A stretch of 64,000 nucleotides of DNA from Sphingobacterium athyrii (GCF_003071065.1 NZ_QCXX01000005.1:62001-126000), one strand, 5' to 3'; counted from the stretch's first letter, positions 46,571-55,016 are shown. Program-made: numbers and translations. Notes: generated by a model from the sequence alone, not told the origin.

Positions 46571-47199
46571 TAGCGCACCAGGATATTGGCGGAATCACTC
46601 CAGTCACCTACCCCTTGGGTATTGATCGCGCGCACCTGCACTTCGTAGAATTTGCCCACTTCCAGCGGAGCGATAATATTGCTCCGGGATGAAGTGGTCG
46701 TAAACCGATCTCCCCATTCGACCGGAATATCCGTTCGTATGCGATAGCGATATTCGTAGATGGTCGCTATCTTTTGGGGCGCAAAATCCAGCTTCACCTG
46801 TCCGGACTGCCGTCCGTCCGAGAGCCGCACATTATCCACTTTGAGGGGCACCTGATTGGCAAAGGAGGTACTATTGGTCGGGAATCCCGAACTCAGTAAG
46901 GTAGAGAGATGACCTTGGGCCACCGAATTGACGTAGTATCCCAGCTGCTGCATCACCACAATAAGCGGGCTGCGGCTCTCATCTTTGCGGGCGGTATCTT
47001 CGGGCGAGCCACGCTTGCGTGCAACGGCCAGCTTGGCCGTGAAATCATCCAACATAATCTGTATATCCGCCAGTGCAGGCGTCGGTGCCGGGTACTTAGC
47101 GTTGTCGGTCATTGCACCGATAATTGTATTGCAGCTGATGACCAGTTCATCATCTTTCATTTTTCCAAATCCGATCAAGGCTTTCATTTTTGTTGCCAT
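46570..47199 (-). CDS. Fibronectin type III domain protein
   Basis: The ATG at 47199 (MATKMKALIGFGKMKDDELV) is preferred over a longer frame; the product is 209 residues with no signal peptide. The N-terminal about 110 residues are helical. A fibronectin type III domain covers about 115-205: VPLKVDNVRLSDGRQSGQVK, IYEYRYRIRTDIPVEWGDRF, YEVQVRAINTQGVGDWSDSA. Its lack of a secretion signal, together with DUF5675 and holin-like genes downstream, recalls proteins of phage- or tailocin-like cassettes, but no other phage gene is nearby. Confidence 0.7.
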   Translation of the reverse strand: MATKMKALIGFGKMKDDELVISCNTIIGAMTDNAKYPAPTPALADIQIMLDDFTAKLAVARKRGSPEDTARKDESRSPLIVVMQQLGYYVNSVAQGHLSTLLSSGFPTNSTSFANQVPLKVDNVRLSDGRQSGQVKLDFAPQKIATIYEYRYRIRTDIPVEWGDRFTTTSSRSNIIAPLEVGKFYEVQVRAINTQGVGDWSDSANILVR

Positions 47200-47343
47200 A
47201 TTTGTTCTATTTATTGACCTGCACATGCTATTTGGCAGAGTCAGTTAAAAATCTGTTTATTAACGATTAAATATTCCTCGCGAGATCATTTAATGACACA
47301 AACATAGTATGGGAACGGACCGAAAATGAAGTTTTGACCTAGA

Positions 47344-47748
47344 TTGAGCTTAATTGAGCCCATTTGAGCCAACCTGATCGGAAAGGAGTCAGAAAGTGAT
47401 GATTTTGCGGTGTGACTGCTCAGTTTGGCGCAGTAAAATAGGGATTCCGTCACCCGGAATATTCGCATAATCCAATGACTGATCCGAACAGACCAGTGAA
47501 AAGTCCATTTGGCCAGGTGGGGAAATGAAACAGACCAGTGTTTGTTCAAACTTTCCGGGTGACTGAACAGCAAATTCCCCCGACTGCACCAACCAGTCAG
47601 GGGGAATTTCTATTCAGTCCACTGACTGTTCGTTTTCCCCAAGCGGAAAAAACAAACAGTCAACGATCTGTTTCACACTTTTATTCGGGAAGATCACAAA
47701 GTCACCGCGCGAAGTCACCGATCCTTAGCGCGAAATTCAACCGGCGCC
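47344..47748. repeat. Non-coding array of degenerate 21-bp palindromic units
   Basis: TGACTG occurs at 47413, 47476, 47560 and 47623, at intervals of 63, 84 and 63 bp, all multiples of 21. The complementary CAGTC occurs at 47594, 47615 and 47657, and CAGACC at 47489 and 47531, all in one phase (13 bp after TGACTG). GCGCGAA recurs at 47707 and 47728. Each unit thus resembles TGACTG-N7-CAGTCA-N2, an inverted repeat. Longer arms GGGGAA/TTCCCC give overlapping hairpins, the strongest at 47572-47609 (15-bp arms, one bulge, 7-nt loop). At the left edge TTGAGC is repeated three times at 10-bp spacing (47344, 47354, 47364). No coding frame is convincing. Confidence 0.7.
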
Positions 47749-47757
47749 GTCCTGAAG

Positions 47758-48075
47758 TTATATTTTCCCCTTGAGTCGGCTTCTTTCGAGCGCCTCGGTT
47801 AGATCTTCTTCAAAGTAGCGATCGTCCCCGGTCAGAGTCATCGGATTGAGCAATCCCTCCTGCACACGGCGCTTGTAGGTCGAGACGCTGATACCAAGGT
47901 ATGCAGTCACCTCGGCATGCGTCCAGAGTTTACGCTCGCGCAGTGGCTTTTGTTCTACTTTCTTTACTTTAAGGATAATAATCAGGGTCGCCAGCAGGCG
48001 GTATATCGCCCCTAAAATTTCAATCAATTTTTCTATACGATCTATTAATGTATGTAAGAATATACTTAGGTTCAT
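47758..48075 (-). CDS. Helix-turn-helix (excisionase-like) protein
   Basis: The product is 105 residues. The first 40 residues are hydrophobic and helical (LIEILGAIYRLLATLIIILK). Residues about 48-100 resemble MerR/excisionase-type HTH_17 proteins: LWTHAEVTAYLGISVSTYKR, RVQEGLLNPMTLTGDDRYFE. The wing residues KRRVQEG and the DRYFEED segment fit a winged helix that reads palindromic DNA. The stop is directly next to the 21-bp palindromic array, which makes the array a candidate binding site. The hydrophobic N-terminus may be a dimerisation or membrane segment. Confidence 0.7.
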   Translation of the reverse strand: MNLSIFLHTLIDRIEKLIEILGAIYRLLATLIIILKVKKVEQKPLRERKLWTHAEVTAYLGISVSTYKRRVQEGLLNPMTLTGDDRYFEEDLTEALERSRLKGKI

Positions 48076-48222
48076 GGTCTATGGGTTTAAGGCCATCGAC
48101 GCACAGGTAGGGTTATTTATTTCCATGGACAAAGAAATCTATTAATTTCATTTCAAGGTCTGCCAAGCCCTGCGAAAAAAGGGAAATACCCACGGATGGT
48201 GAAGGTTTATAATTACCTAAAG

Positions 48223-49299
48223 TTACACATTTTTCTGATCTATCTGCGTATTGTCCATGCTATGCTGATTAAAAGAGACCGAAACCGTAAATACGGATTC
48301 ATCATTAGACACCGTAAGGACGGCATGCTGCGGATTCAGTAACCGCAGCTGGCGCTCAATTCGCTGTAGCGTTGTATTGTGGCTGACCTTACCAGCAACC
48401 GTTATTGCTGCGATCCGGTTGGAAACCAGAACGGTCACCATATTATCTTGTGATTTGGTGATCACTATTCGTATGGGATACTTCTTTATGGATGTCTCAC
48501 CGTATTGCAATGCATTTTCGACCAGGTTGAACAACAGCATTTTGGGAATCCTATAAGCTCCGTCCGATAGATCCTCCACTTGTAGCGAAATTGAATGTCC
48601 CTTTATAAATTCATACATACTTACCAATTTATCGACCATTTCCATTTCCCTCCTTAAGTCTAACCATGTATCATGATTATTCATATATACGTTGGCTATT
48701 TTACCTAGTATACCTACAGCGAGCAATGCATTTGCTGGTGATTTGCGGATCAAAGCCCGGATCGTAGCCATACTATTTGTTATAAAATGAGGATTGAGAT
48801 CTTTTGTCAGGGCAATTAATTCCCAATTTATGGCTAGATGTTCGATTTCATTCAGCCGCTGCTGCGCTTCTCGATAGGCTAACCACTTATCAACACCAAA
48901 CTGCCAGCTATACATAAAGAAAGCTACCAGTACGGGCGGAATGATTAAAAATATCACGGGCCAGAAATTTTCAATCTCCCATTTTCCCGGTGTCCATTTC
49001 AATGCACCCGTAGACAGGCTAATCAAGATTGGAATAGAACAAAAAAACAGAAAAAGCAGCATGACGAAAGTCATCAGCAGCCAGGCATTATACCGGGACC
49101 ATATAAATAGTCTGGGGAGTATCAGGTGCCTAACCACCACATATATTATACCGGTCAGGGCCAAGGCAGTCAATTGATCCCGCCAATCCTGAAATGCTGC
49201 AGGTATGATCAGGAAGATATAAGCCAGCGAAAAGACAATTGCAGTACTGAGTACGATATTTTTGAGCCAAGTAAGCATAAATTGTTTTCTTGCTGGCAT
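48223..49299 (-). CDS. LytS-type sensor histidine kinase with degenerate ATP-binding end
   Basis: The product is 358 residues with four hydrophobic segments in the first 130. The histidine kinase motif of the LytS/YehU class is LNPHFITNSMATIRALI, with His171; the usual sequence is NPHFLFNSLN. The N box LLFNLVENALQYG is present. The expected G1 and G2 glycine-rich boxes are poor: VTVLVSNRIAAITVAGKVSH has no DxGxG or GxGL motif. It may bind ATP weakly or work as a scaffold. It lies 4 nt behind the LytTR regulator gene in one operon. Confidence 0.8.
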   Translation of the reverse strand: MPARKQFMLTWLKNIVLSTAIVFSLAYIFLIIPAAFQDWRDQLTALALTGIIYVVVRHLILPRLFIWSRYNAWLLMTFVMLLFLFFCSIPILISLSTGALKWTPGKWEIENFWPVIFLIIPPVLVAFFMYSWQFGVDKWLAYREAQQRLNEIEHLAINWELIALTKDLNPHFITNSMATIRALIRKSPANALLAVGILGKIANVYMNNHDTWLDLRREMEMVDKLVSMYEFIKGHSISLQVEDLSDGAYRIPKMLLFNLVENALQYGETSIKKYPIRIVITKSQDNMVTVLVSNRIAAITVAGKVSHNTTLQRIERQLRLLNPQHAVLTVSNDESVFTVSVSFNQHSMDNTQIDQKNV

Positions 49300-49303
49300 G
49301 ACC

Positions 49304-50131
49304 TTACAATTTGTGGCTAATATCCATCAGCATCAATCTTCTTTTGAGTTCATCAGCACGTGATTTTGAAACAGATAGAAATTTTGACCCGACAGAGACT
49401 CCTTCCAGGCCCACTTTTTTAACATAGTTTAAATTAATGAATACAGACTGATCCATCCGGACAAATCTCGGATCTTGCTGGAGTAGATCATCCATGTCCA
49501 TCATCCTTTTGTTGAGCACCCCCAGCAAGACAAACTGATCATTTGGTCTAAGCGCGTAAAAATGAATGTAATTTCCTATTTTTTTCAAATAAGCAATTTC
49601 CGCAAGTGCGACCGGAACTTTTTCATATACCCTTTTATTTTCTGGATGCTTCCGCATTGGAGGACCATTCTTTCGTGCAAGATGCAATTCGCTTTTGGGG
49701 TCAACAAAATCCAGAAAGATCGTCGGTTCGGGCTTGAGGTCGCGATCAGTGCTACTGGTAGGGACTTTACTTTTTAAATGCTTTACTAAGTCAAGCAGTT
49801 CATCCGCTTCAACAGGTTTTGACAAAAGACCATCAACATGCACTTTGTGTCCGTCCAGCGCATATTCTTTCGCAAAACCGGTGACGAAAACAAAGTGCGA
49901 ACAATAATTACGGAGCCTCTTAATCGCATCCAAGCCCGAACAGTCCGGCATCTCAATATCACAGAATATAATATAAACTTTCTCGTCCTTCTTAAAAAAA
50001 TACACTTCTGCATCTCTTACCGAAGTAAATTTTCCTTTTATCTGAAATAAGCCAAGCTCTTCCAATACGGCGGCTGTATCCTCCAGCGCACCATATAGAT
50101 CATCGATTATAACCACGGGAAATTTGCTCAT
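49304..50131 (-). CDS. LytTR-type response regulator
   Basis: The ATG at 50131 opens a typical receiver (MSKFPVVIIDDLYGALEDTA), preferred over a longer frame; the product is 275 residues. The phospho-acceptor is Asp58 (IFCDIEMPDCSG), with the conserved Lys in LLSKPVEADE. A LytTR DNA-binding domain covers about 165-275 (ALAEIAYLKKIGNYIHFYAL, FVRMDQSVFINLNYVKKVGL). It is transcribed divergently from the small-protein gene at 50271 across 139 nt and is followed by its kinase, so those small exported genes are plausible targets. Confidence 0.85.
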   Translation of the reverse strand: MSKFPVVIIDDLYGALEDTAAVLEELGLFQIKGKFTSVRDAEVYFFKKDEKVYIIFCDIEMPDCSGLDAIKRLRNYCSHFVFVTGFAKEYALDGHKVHVDGLLSKPVEADELLDLVKHLKSKVPTSSTDRDLKPEPTIFLDFVDPKSELHLARKNGPPMRKHPENKRVYEKVPVALAEIAYLKKIGNYIHFYALRPNDQFVLLGVLNKRMMDMDDLLQQDPRFVRMDQSVFINLNYVKKVGLEGVSVGSKFLSVSKSRADELKRRLMLMDISHKL

Positions 50132-50270
50132 AATAGGTTTATGTTGATTGATGACAAAAATAGTTATAGCCGTAAAATAAATAATTACAGCCGACATAAA
50201 CAAATAGTTAACCCAAAGTTATCCCTTGATTTCACCAATTTAAAGAAATAAACAAAAAAATACTTACATC

Positions 50271-50483
50271 ATGAAACCATTCAAGTTATCCATTTATCTA
50301 CTTAGCGTAGGCCTGTTTTTTGCCATTGACCTTATCCCTACTTCCACCATGTCTGTGCAGGACAGATCCAGCACAAATTACATACACCTGAAAGCGGTGG
50401 ACAGTCCCATTCAAGATGGACTATCTACCCGTTTATTTTTCCCCTCTTCACCCAAAGAACAGTTTATAAAACAATTAAAATAG
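50271..50483 (+). CDS. Small exported protein of unknown function
   Basis: The product is 70 residues with a hydrophobic N-terminus (MKPFKLSIYLLSVGLFFAID) that looks like a signal or anchor segment, and a polar remainder ending in FIKQLK. It has no cysteine and no recognised family. It is the first gene of a run that continues with a second exported protein, an HTTM protein and an AraC regulator, with 22 nt to the next gene. Confidence 0.5.
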   Translation: MKPFKLSIYLLSVGLFFAIDLIPTSTMSVQDRSSTNYIHLKAVDSPIQDGLSTRLFFPSSPKEQFIKQLK

Positions 50484-50505
50484 CAGTTACTCCCTACTTA
50501 AACCT

Positions 50506-51009
50506 ATGCTAAGACTGATTTTTGCCCTAGGCTGTGCCATACATATCTGTATGGCATCAGCCTACAACCTACAGATCATTTTTAAACTTCCTGATCATTT
50601 GCCAGAAAGATTCGGGTTCGCTTATCTATATCAGGACCTCGCAGGACTGAGTGGAGGCTATACTTTCTATGGCCCAAGCGTAGGCATGCAGATACAGCTT
50701 GAATATATCCAATATCAAGAGGGCAACGCAACGCTGCTGAGCGAACCGCGCATACAAAGTACTACCGGAATGCTCCGGCTCAACAGTTACCTGCAATTGG
50801 GTTCATCATTCGTTGACGGCAGTCAGTCTTATCTACAGGATCAGGCGCGTACATCAATCAGCAATCTAACAGGCGGTCTGTCCGATATTATGGCTGCCGA
50901 CAGCATTTCATGTCGTTTAATAACGAAATATATACCAGCATTAGTCCAAAAAGGTGAGCCGCACTTTTCATCCAAGTACATTATTCTTTTTGAGTATATC
51001 AAAAATTAA
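50506..51009 (+). CDS. Exported protein encoded before an HTTM protein
   Basis: The product is 167 residues. The first 20 residues are hydrophobic (MLRLIFALGCAIHICMASAY), consistent with a signal peptide, although the cleavage site is uncertain. The rest is rich in polar and aromatic residues and has a single later cysteine. No family is recognised. It is followed by the HTTM gene after 4 nt, so translation is coupled and a functional link is likely. Confidence 0.55.
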   Translation: MLRLIFALGCAIHICMASAYNLQIIFKLPDHLPERFGFAYLYQDLAGLSGGYTFYGPSVGMQIQLEYIQYQEGNATLLSEPRIQSTTGMLRLNSYLQLGSSFVDGSQSYLQDQARTSISNLTGGLSDIMAADSISCRLITKYIPALVQKGEPHFSSKYIILFEYIKN

Positions 51010-51013
51010 GGTT

Positions 51014-51961
51014 ATGAACAAGGAAGAACAGCTAAGCGCCGATACGATCCTGCCTATTATGTCCAGTGGACTGGGGCTGCTATTGGCCATAGACATGTGG
51101 CGGTTATGGCCAGACCTCAGTATGCTATTTGGTCAGGGTACTTTCCTTGACGAGCACAGCATTTCATCGCAGCAAAGGCCAGATACACTATCGATCCACA
51201 CCCTGATTGCCAATTTACCGGAGTGCACACTAGCCAGCCTAGAATGGATCCATTTCTTTGGCCTGCTATACATCATCTGTGGGTTAGCCTTGTTTTTTGA
51301 CCACTACCGCAAAGTCGCCATGCCAGGGCTCATAATATTGCATTATCTTTTTTTTATCGCCAACTATACCTGGAGCTACGGAGCAGATTATCTCGCCCAG
51401 ACAGGCCTATTTTTCAGTGTCATTTTCTGCTTTTTCCGCAGCCGTTGGCTACCTAACGAAAAGTGGGCCGCGCTCGGTACAAAGCTCTTCCGGTGGCAGC
51501 TTACATTCGTGTATTTTTTTGCCGGCCTGGGCAAGGCCATTGGATCTAGTTGGTGGAATGGCGAAGCCGTCTGGAAAGCCATACAGCAACCCCTGAGCCC
51601 AGCATTGTTTACTATTCCCCAATCCGCTCAACAGTTTGCGACCATCTGGGCGGGACTAGGAATTGCCACATTGCTTTTAGAATTGGGATATGGATTGCTA
51701 TGGATCAAGGGCCGAGTCCGTCTCTATATCAGTACCGGCATTATTTTAATGCATCTGGGTATCGCACTGACCATGGGCTTGATCCATTTTTCCTGTCTGA
51801 TGATCTGGTACAACCTCTGTGCCTGGGATCATCCCCTTTTACATCGCATTGCCAAGCCAATAATAAAACCTCTTGAGACCACCGAGCCAACGTTACAGGT
51901 GCGAATGGCGACAGCGGATCTCGATACAAGGGAAGGAGGTAATAACAAACACGTTAAATAA
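51014..51961 (+). CDS. HTTM-domain membrane protein
   Basis: The ATG at 51014 (MNKEEQLSADTILPIMSSGL) follows the preceding stop by 4 nt; an upstream extension overlaps that gene. The product is 315 residues with about eight transmembrane segments. The pattern WHFFGLLYIICG-like (LEWIHFFGLLYIICGLALFF), WRLWPDLSMLF and FVYFFAGLGKAIGSSWWNGE fits the HTTM family, distantly related to vitamin K-dependent gamma-carboxylase and DoxX-type proteins. Its chemistry is unknown; members often occur with thioredoxin-like proteins. Confidence 0.75.
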   Translation: MNKEEQLSADTILPIMSSGLGLLLAIDMWRLWPDLSMLFGQGTFLDEHSISSQQRPDTLSIHTLIANLPECTLASLEWIHFFGLLYIICGLALFFDHYRKVAMPGLIILHYLFFIANYTWSYGADYLAQTGLFFSVIFCFFRSRWLPNEKWAALGTKLFRWQLTFVYFFAGLGKAIGSSWWNGEAVWKAIQQPLSPALFTIPQSAQQFATIWAGLGIATLLLELGYGLLWIKGRVRLYISTGIILMHLGIALTMGLIHFSCLMIWYNLCAWDHPLLHRIAKPIIKPLETTEPTLQVRMATADLDTREGGNNKHVK

Positions 51962-51978
51962 CCAACAGCCAATTATTT

Positions 51979-52974
51979 ATGAAAAAAACATTCCATTTTA
52001 AGCTGCCGGAGGTCGGCACATTTTCTGATCAGGTAAAAGCCTTTTTGCCCAAGCTGGCCGATTCAGCGCTACAGCGGTATGAGGATTCAGGCATTCAGCT
52101 TGTCGAAGAATACATTGACTATCATAGCGTCATTTTTTACCGGTTGCAGGCCCATGTGCAAGTACCCCACAGGCTATCCATCGAAACGTGTAAAGCAGAT
52201 TACCACCTGCTGTACAATCTCCATTCGCCTACCGAAATCATACTTGAGCAATCATCAGGTAACAGTCTCGCAAAGCTTCCCTCTGTATGCAGCAGCTATA
52301 TCTATATTCCCAATGGGGCGCTCCATACCGACCTAGCCCCCGGCGAGTATCTGGTATATGGCGTTTTGGTCGACATAGGCTATATACGGCCCGTCCTATA
52401 CCAGGAGCGCCATTTTCTATCAGCATTCAGATCCGCCCATTTACGGGATAAAGATCGATTTTATCAGAGTGCCATCTGGCCTATCAAAGAGCGGACCCGC
52501 TACCAGCTGTTCCGGATTGAAACGCGTTTTTTCAAGTATCATAAGGACAATGAAGCTCTGGCGGTCAAGCTCGTCTATGACCTGTACGATATTGCCATTT
52601 ACAAAAATTTTGAGGGGCATGAAAAGATCAGTCCGGATGAGCTGCTGGCCGAACGCGCCCTACAGCTGATCAGCGATCAAGTACTGCAGACCTTTAGCTG
52701 CTGTTCGATCCGGGCCGTTGCCAATGCGCTGGAGACGGACATCAGTAAACTGGGCAAAGTCTACAAGTCGACGTACGGTGAAACGCCAAAGCAGACCTGG
52801 AATAAGCTCTTGATCCAAAAGGCCAAAGATTTGTTGCTCATGGGGTATTCTGTCAAAGAGGTTTCCAATTATTGTGGTTATGGGCATCAGCAAAATTTCT
52901 CGACTTTTTTCCAGAAGCAGACAGGAATCCCTCCGGGGGACTACGGTATTGATAAAAATGGGGGTGACCGATAG
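51979..52974 (+). CDS. AraC-family transcriptional regulator
   Basis: The product is 331 residues. The N-terminal about 220 residues are a sensor of unrecognised type. An AraC double HTH covers about 235-325: FSCCSIRAVANALETDISKL, GKVYKSTYGETPKQTWNKLL, LLLMGYSVKEVSNYCGYGHQ, QNFSTFFQKQTGIPPGDY. It follows the HTTM gene by 17 nt in the same operon. Two 14-bp direct repeats lie right behind its stop codon, in front of the next gene, and are good candidates for its binding sites. Confidence 0.85.
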   Translation: MKKTFHFKLPEVGTFSDQVKAFLPKLADSALQRYEDSGIQLVEEYIDYHSVIFYRLQAHVQVPHRLSIETCKADYHLLYNLHSPTEIILEQSSGNSLAKLPSVCSSYIYIPNGALHTDLAPGEYLVYGVLVDIGYIRPVLYQERHFLSAFRSAHLRDKDRFYQSAIWPIKERTRYQLFRIETRFFKYHKDNEALAVKLVYDLYDIAIYKNFEGHEKISPDELLAERALQLISDQVLQTFSCCSIRAVANALETDISKLGKVYKSTYGETPKQTWNKLLIQKAKDLLLMGYSVKEVSNYCGYGHQQNFSTFFQKQTGIPPGDYGIDKNGGDR

Positions 52975-52982
52975 CTATTGAT

Positions 52983-53019
52983 CGAAAAATCATACAATGG
53001 CCTACCGAAAAATCATACA
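52983..53019 (+). promoter_or_regulatory. 14-bp direct repeat, probable AraC binding sites
   Basis: CGAAAAATCATACA occurs perfectly at 52983-52996 and 53006-53019, 23 bp apart, about two helical turns. Direct repeats with this spacing are typical of AraC-family operators. They lie 9 nt after the AraC regulator stop and 150 nt before the start of the secreted two-cysteine gene. Confidence 0.55.
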
Positions 53020-53168
53020 TCCATGGAAGATTGCTGCCCTAACTTTGGTACAAGATAACAGATCGGCTGAGCTCAGGTAGTATCAGTCGGTCACTAGGGA
53101 ACAACTCCACGGCCGATTCAGGAGGATAATAAGGATAGGTAAATTTTTAAAATTATAAACATAGAAAC

Positions 53169-53582
53169 ATGAACAAAGTAGTAAAAAGAATCATCGGCAC
53201 CATGAGCATTGGTGTTATGACATTAGGAATTTCGTTGGGTGCAAATGCCCAAAGTATTAAAAATGAAAAAGAGGTAAAAGGTGAGAAAGAGTCTATAATG
53301 GTGCGCGCAAATCAGGTGTGGTCCTACCACGGCACATCCTCAGACTCTCCTACCGATCCAAGTAAGTACAGTTTGGGGCCAAGTGAGGAATGTGAAGGTG
53401 CTAAACAAACCATTTGTCAGATCAATGCACCTGCAAATCCATCAAATCCCTCACAACCCGATATGACGGCACTTGTTACCCCATCGGGATCATCTACACC
53501 AACAACTATCGCACTTCGTATCAGCGCTGCCAATAGTAGTAAAACACCAAATGAAACTGTCACCGATTTCAGACCGTTTTAA
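53169..53582 (+). CDS. Small secreted protein with two cysteines (DUF6520-like)
   Basis: The product is 137 residues with a signal peptide (MNKVVKRIIGTMSIGVMTLG to ANAQ). The mature protein has a VWSYHGTSSDS segment and a pair of cysteines in SEECEGAKQTICQINAP, seven residues apart, which probably form a disulfide. It then has a Pro/Ser/Thr-rich tail. The layout resembles DUF6520-type small secreted proteins of Bacteroidota, tentatively. It has its own promoter region with the direct repeats upstream, and ends at a terminator shared with the SusD gene. Confidence 0.65.
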   Translation: MNKVVKRIIGTMSIGVMTLGISLGANAQSIKNEKEVKGEKESIMVRANQVWSYHGTSSDSPTDPSKYSLGPSEECEGAKQTICQINAPANPSNPSQPDMTALVTPSGSSTPTTIALRISAANSSKTPNETVTDFRPF

Positions 53583-53597
53583 TGCAAGCCACACATC

Positions 53598-53634
53598 AAA
53601 AAAGTAGCGAGGAAACTATCCTTCGCTACTTTTC
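53598..53634. terminator. Bidirectional terminator between convergent genes
   Basis: AAAAGTAGCGA (53600-53610) pairs with TCGCTACTTTT (53623-53633) over 11 bp with a 12-nt loop. A-runs and T-runs flank it, so it can end both the secreted protein gene and the SusD gene. Confidence 0.9.
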
Positions 53635-53638
53635 TTAT

Positions 53639-55006
53639 CTATTCTATCCCAGTTATATTTTTGACTTCAATCGGGATATTAAAAATATAGTCTTTGCTAT
53701 TTGGCTTCAGACTAAAATCTTGAATCTTTCCGTCAACGATGACAGTGCGAACGATTTCTTTTTTAAAACGTTCGTCTTTATTCAACCGTCTCAAATCCGA
53801 CCACCTTACCCCTCTACGGACCAACTCTTTACGCCGTTCCTGAATAACTATCTTCAATAAAGCTTCGATGTTATTTTCCGTTATCGGCACAAAGAATTGC
53901 TTCTCAATCCGATTTTGTAAGAGCTCATTTATTTGCTGCTTAGCTAGCGTCGCATTGCCCAATCGTGCATTACTTTCAGCAGCATTTAATAGGACTTCAG
54001 AAGTAGTCGATCCAACAAAGAAAAGGTACGTTCCCGAACCTACATAATGACCTTTAAACGTGTAGCGTCCATCGGTTCCTTTTTTATAATTCGCCCGAAA
54101 CCTCAGGTCATGAGTATCATACAATTCCAATAATTCATCAGTCATATAAGAACCTCTACTTCCACCAAACATTGTTGTACCATTTGAGTACGCAAAAAAC
54201 AAAGTTTCTGCATTCATAGCCGGATAAGGAAAAGATGCATCCACAGCCATTGCATTGAGATCCATCAACTTATTGTATCGTGTCAAGACCAATTCAGCAT
54301 ATTTCTTTGCATTTCCATAATCCTCCATCGCCATATAGACTCTTGAGAGTGCAGCATGAGCCGAAATTTCACTAGGTCGCGTCACTATCCCCAATTCATT
54401 GGGAAGCAAGACAGCAGCTTGCTTCAAATCCTGAATAACCAAACGGTAACATTCCTCGACTGTTGACCGCTTGGTTTTATCATTGATATCTGAAGTTAAC
54501 TTGAGCGGGATTCCATCCACATTATTATCGCCCTTTTGATCAAAAGGAGCCGCGTAAATCTGCAAAAGCACAAAATGCATAAAAGCTCGATGGAATAGTG
54601 CTTGCCCTTTAATATTGTTTGGATCGAGGCCTTTTAAAATTTTAATATCCGACAACCCGTCCAACACCGTATTCGCTATCGCAATGGCGTTATAGGCATC
54701 TCGCCATACTATCAATTTCTCCGTTGCTGAATATATATCTGGATTTTGAAAGGAATACACCTGCTTGTCAAACACATCAAGATTATTATAACCAGCATCC
54801 GTAAGGAGAAAATCATCCGTGCAAGCTTCCAAGAAAAAGGGGTAACTTCCGAGATTCAGCTGATTTCCTGCATCTAACAAGGCTTGCATATCTTCCAGCG
54901 TAGTTGGTACTGTTGAGGTTTTATTTGTTTTATCCTCCAAAAATTTATTACAGGAAACCAGACAAAATAGGCTTGCTATAAGTAGTTTGTAAATATATTG
55001 CTTCAT
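53639..55006 (-). CDS. RagB/SusD-family lipoprotein, locus 3
   Basis: The ATG at 55006 opens a lipoprotein signal (MKQYIYKLLIASLFCLVSC); the upstream extension is ignored. The product is 455 residues, short for a SusD. Signatures: LFHRAFMHFVLLQIYAAPFD, RPSEISAHAALSRVYMAMED, LNAAESNARLGNATLAKQQI, VIQERRKELVRRGVRWSDLR. It is the last gene of the operon, 10 nt after its SusC partner. Ligand unknown; the TlpA-like gene in the operon hints at a thiol- or peptide-related substrate. Confidence 0.9.
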   Translation of the reverse strand: MKQYIYKLLIASLFCLVSCNKFLEDKTNKTSTVPTTLEDMQALLDAGNQLNLGSYPFFLEACTDDFLLTDAGYNNLDVFDKQVYSFQNPDIYSATEKLIVWRDAYNAIAIANTVLDGLSDIKILKGLDPNNIKGQALFHRAFMHFVLLQIYAAPFDQKGDNNVDGIPLKLTSDINDKTKRSTVEECYRLVIQDLKQAAVLLPNELGIVTRPSEISAHAALSRVYMAMEDYGNAKKYAELVLTRYNKLMDLNAMAVDASFPYPAMNAETLFFAYSNGTTMFGGSRGSYMTDELLELYDTHDLRFRANYKKGTDGRYTFKGHYVGSGTYLFFVGSTTSEVLLNAAESNARLGNATLAKQQINELLQNRIEKQFFVPITENNIEALLKIVIQERRKELVRRGVRWSDLRRLNKDERFKKEIVRTVIVDGKIQDFSLKPNSKDYIFNIPIEVKNITGIE

Positions 55007-55016
55007 GACACATGTA

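Noticed and set aside
47286..47592. Two minus-strand frames of 67 and 95 codons across the palindromic array
   Set aside because: No convincing start, no domain, and the periodic DNA explains the open frames; one has a stop in the same phase further upstream. Kept only as a possible decayed gene in the array finding.
47344..47748. CRISPR array
   Set aside because: Units are degenerate, palindromic and contiguous, with no constant repeat alternating with unique spacers and no cas gene nearby.
47538..47774. 78-codon plus-strand frame reaching into the HTH gene
   Set aside because: It runs antisense to the end of the HTH gene and owes its length to the 21-bp periodicity, a multiple of three.
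50954..51013. N-terminal extension of the HTTM protein
   Set aside because: It overlaps the end of the preceding gene by 56 nt and is not membrane-like; the ATG at 51014 sits 4 nt after that gene's stop and is the natural start.
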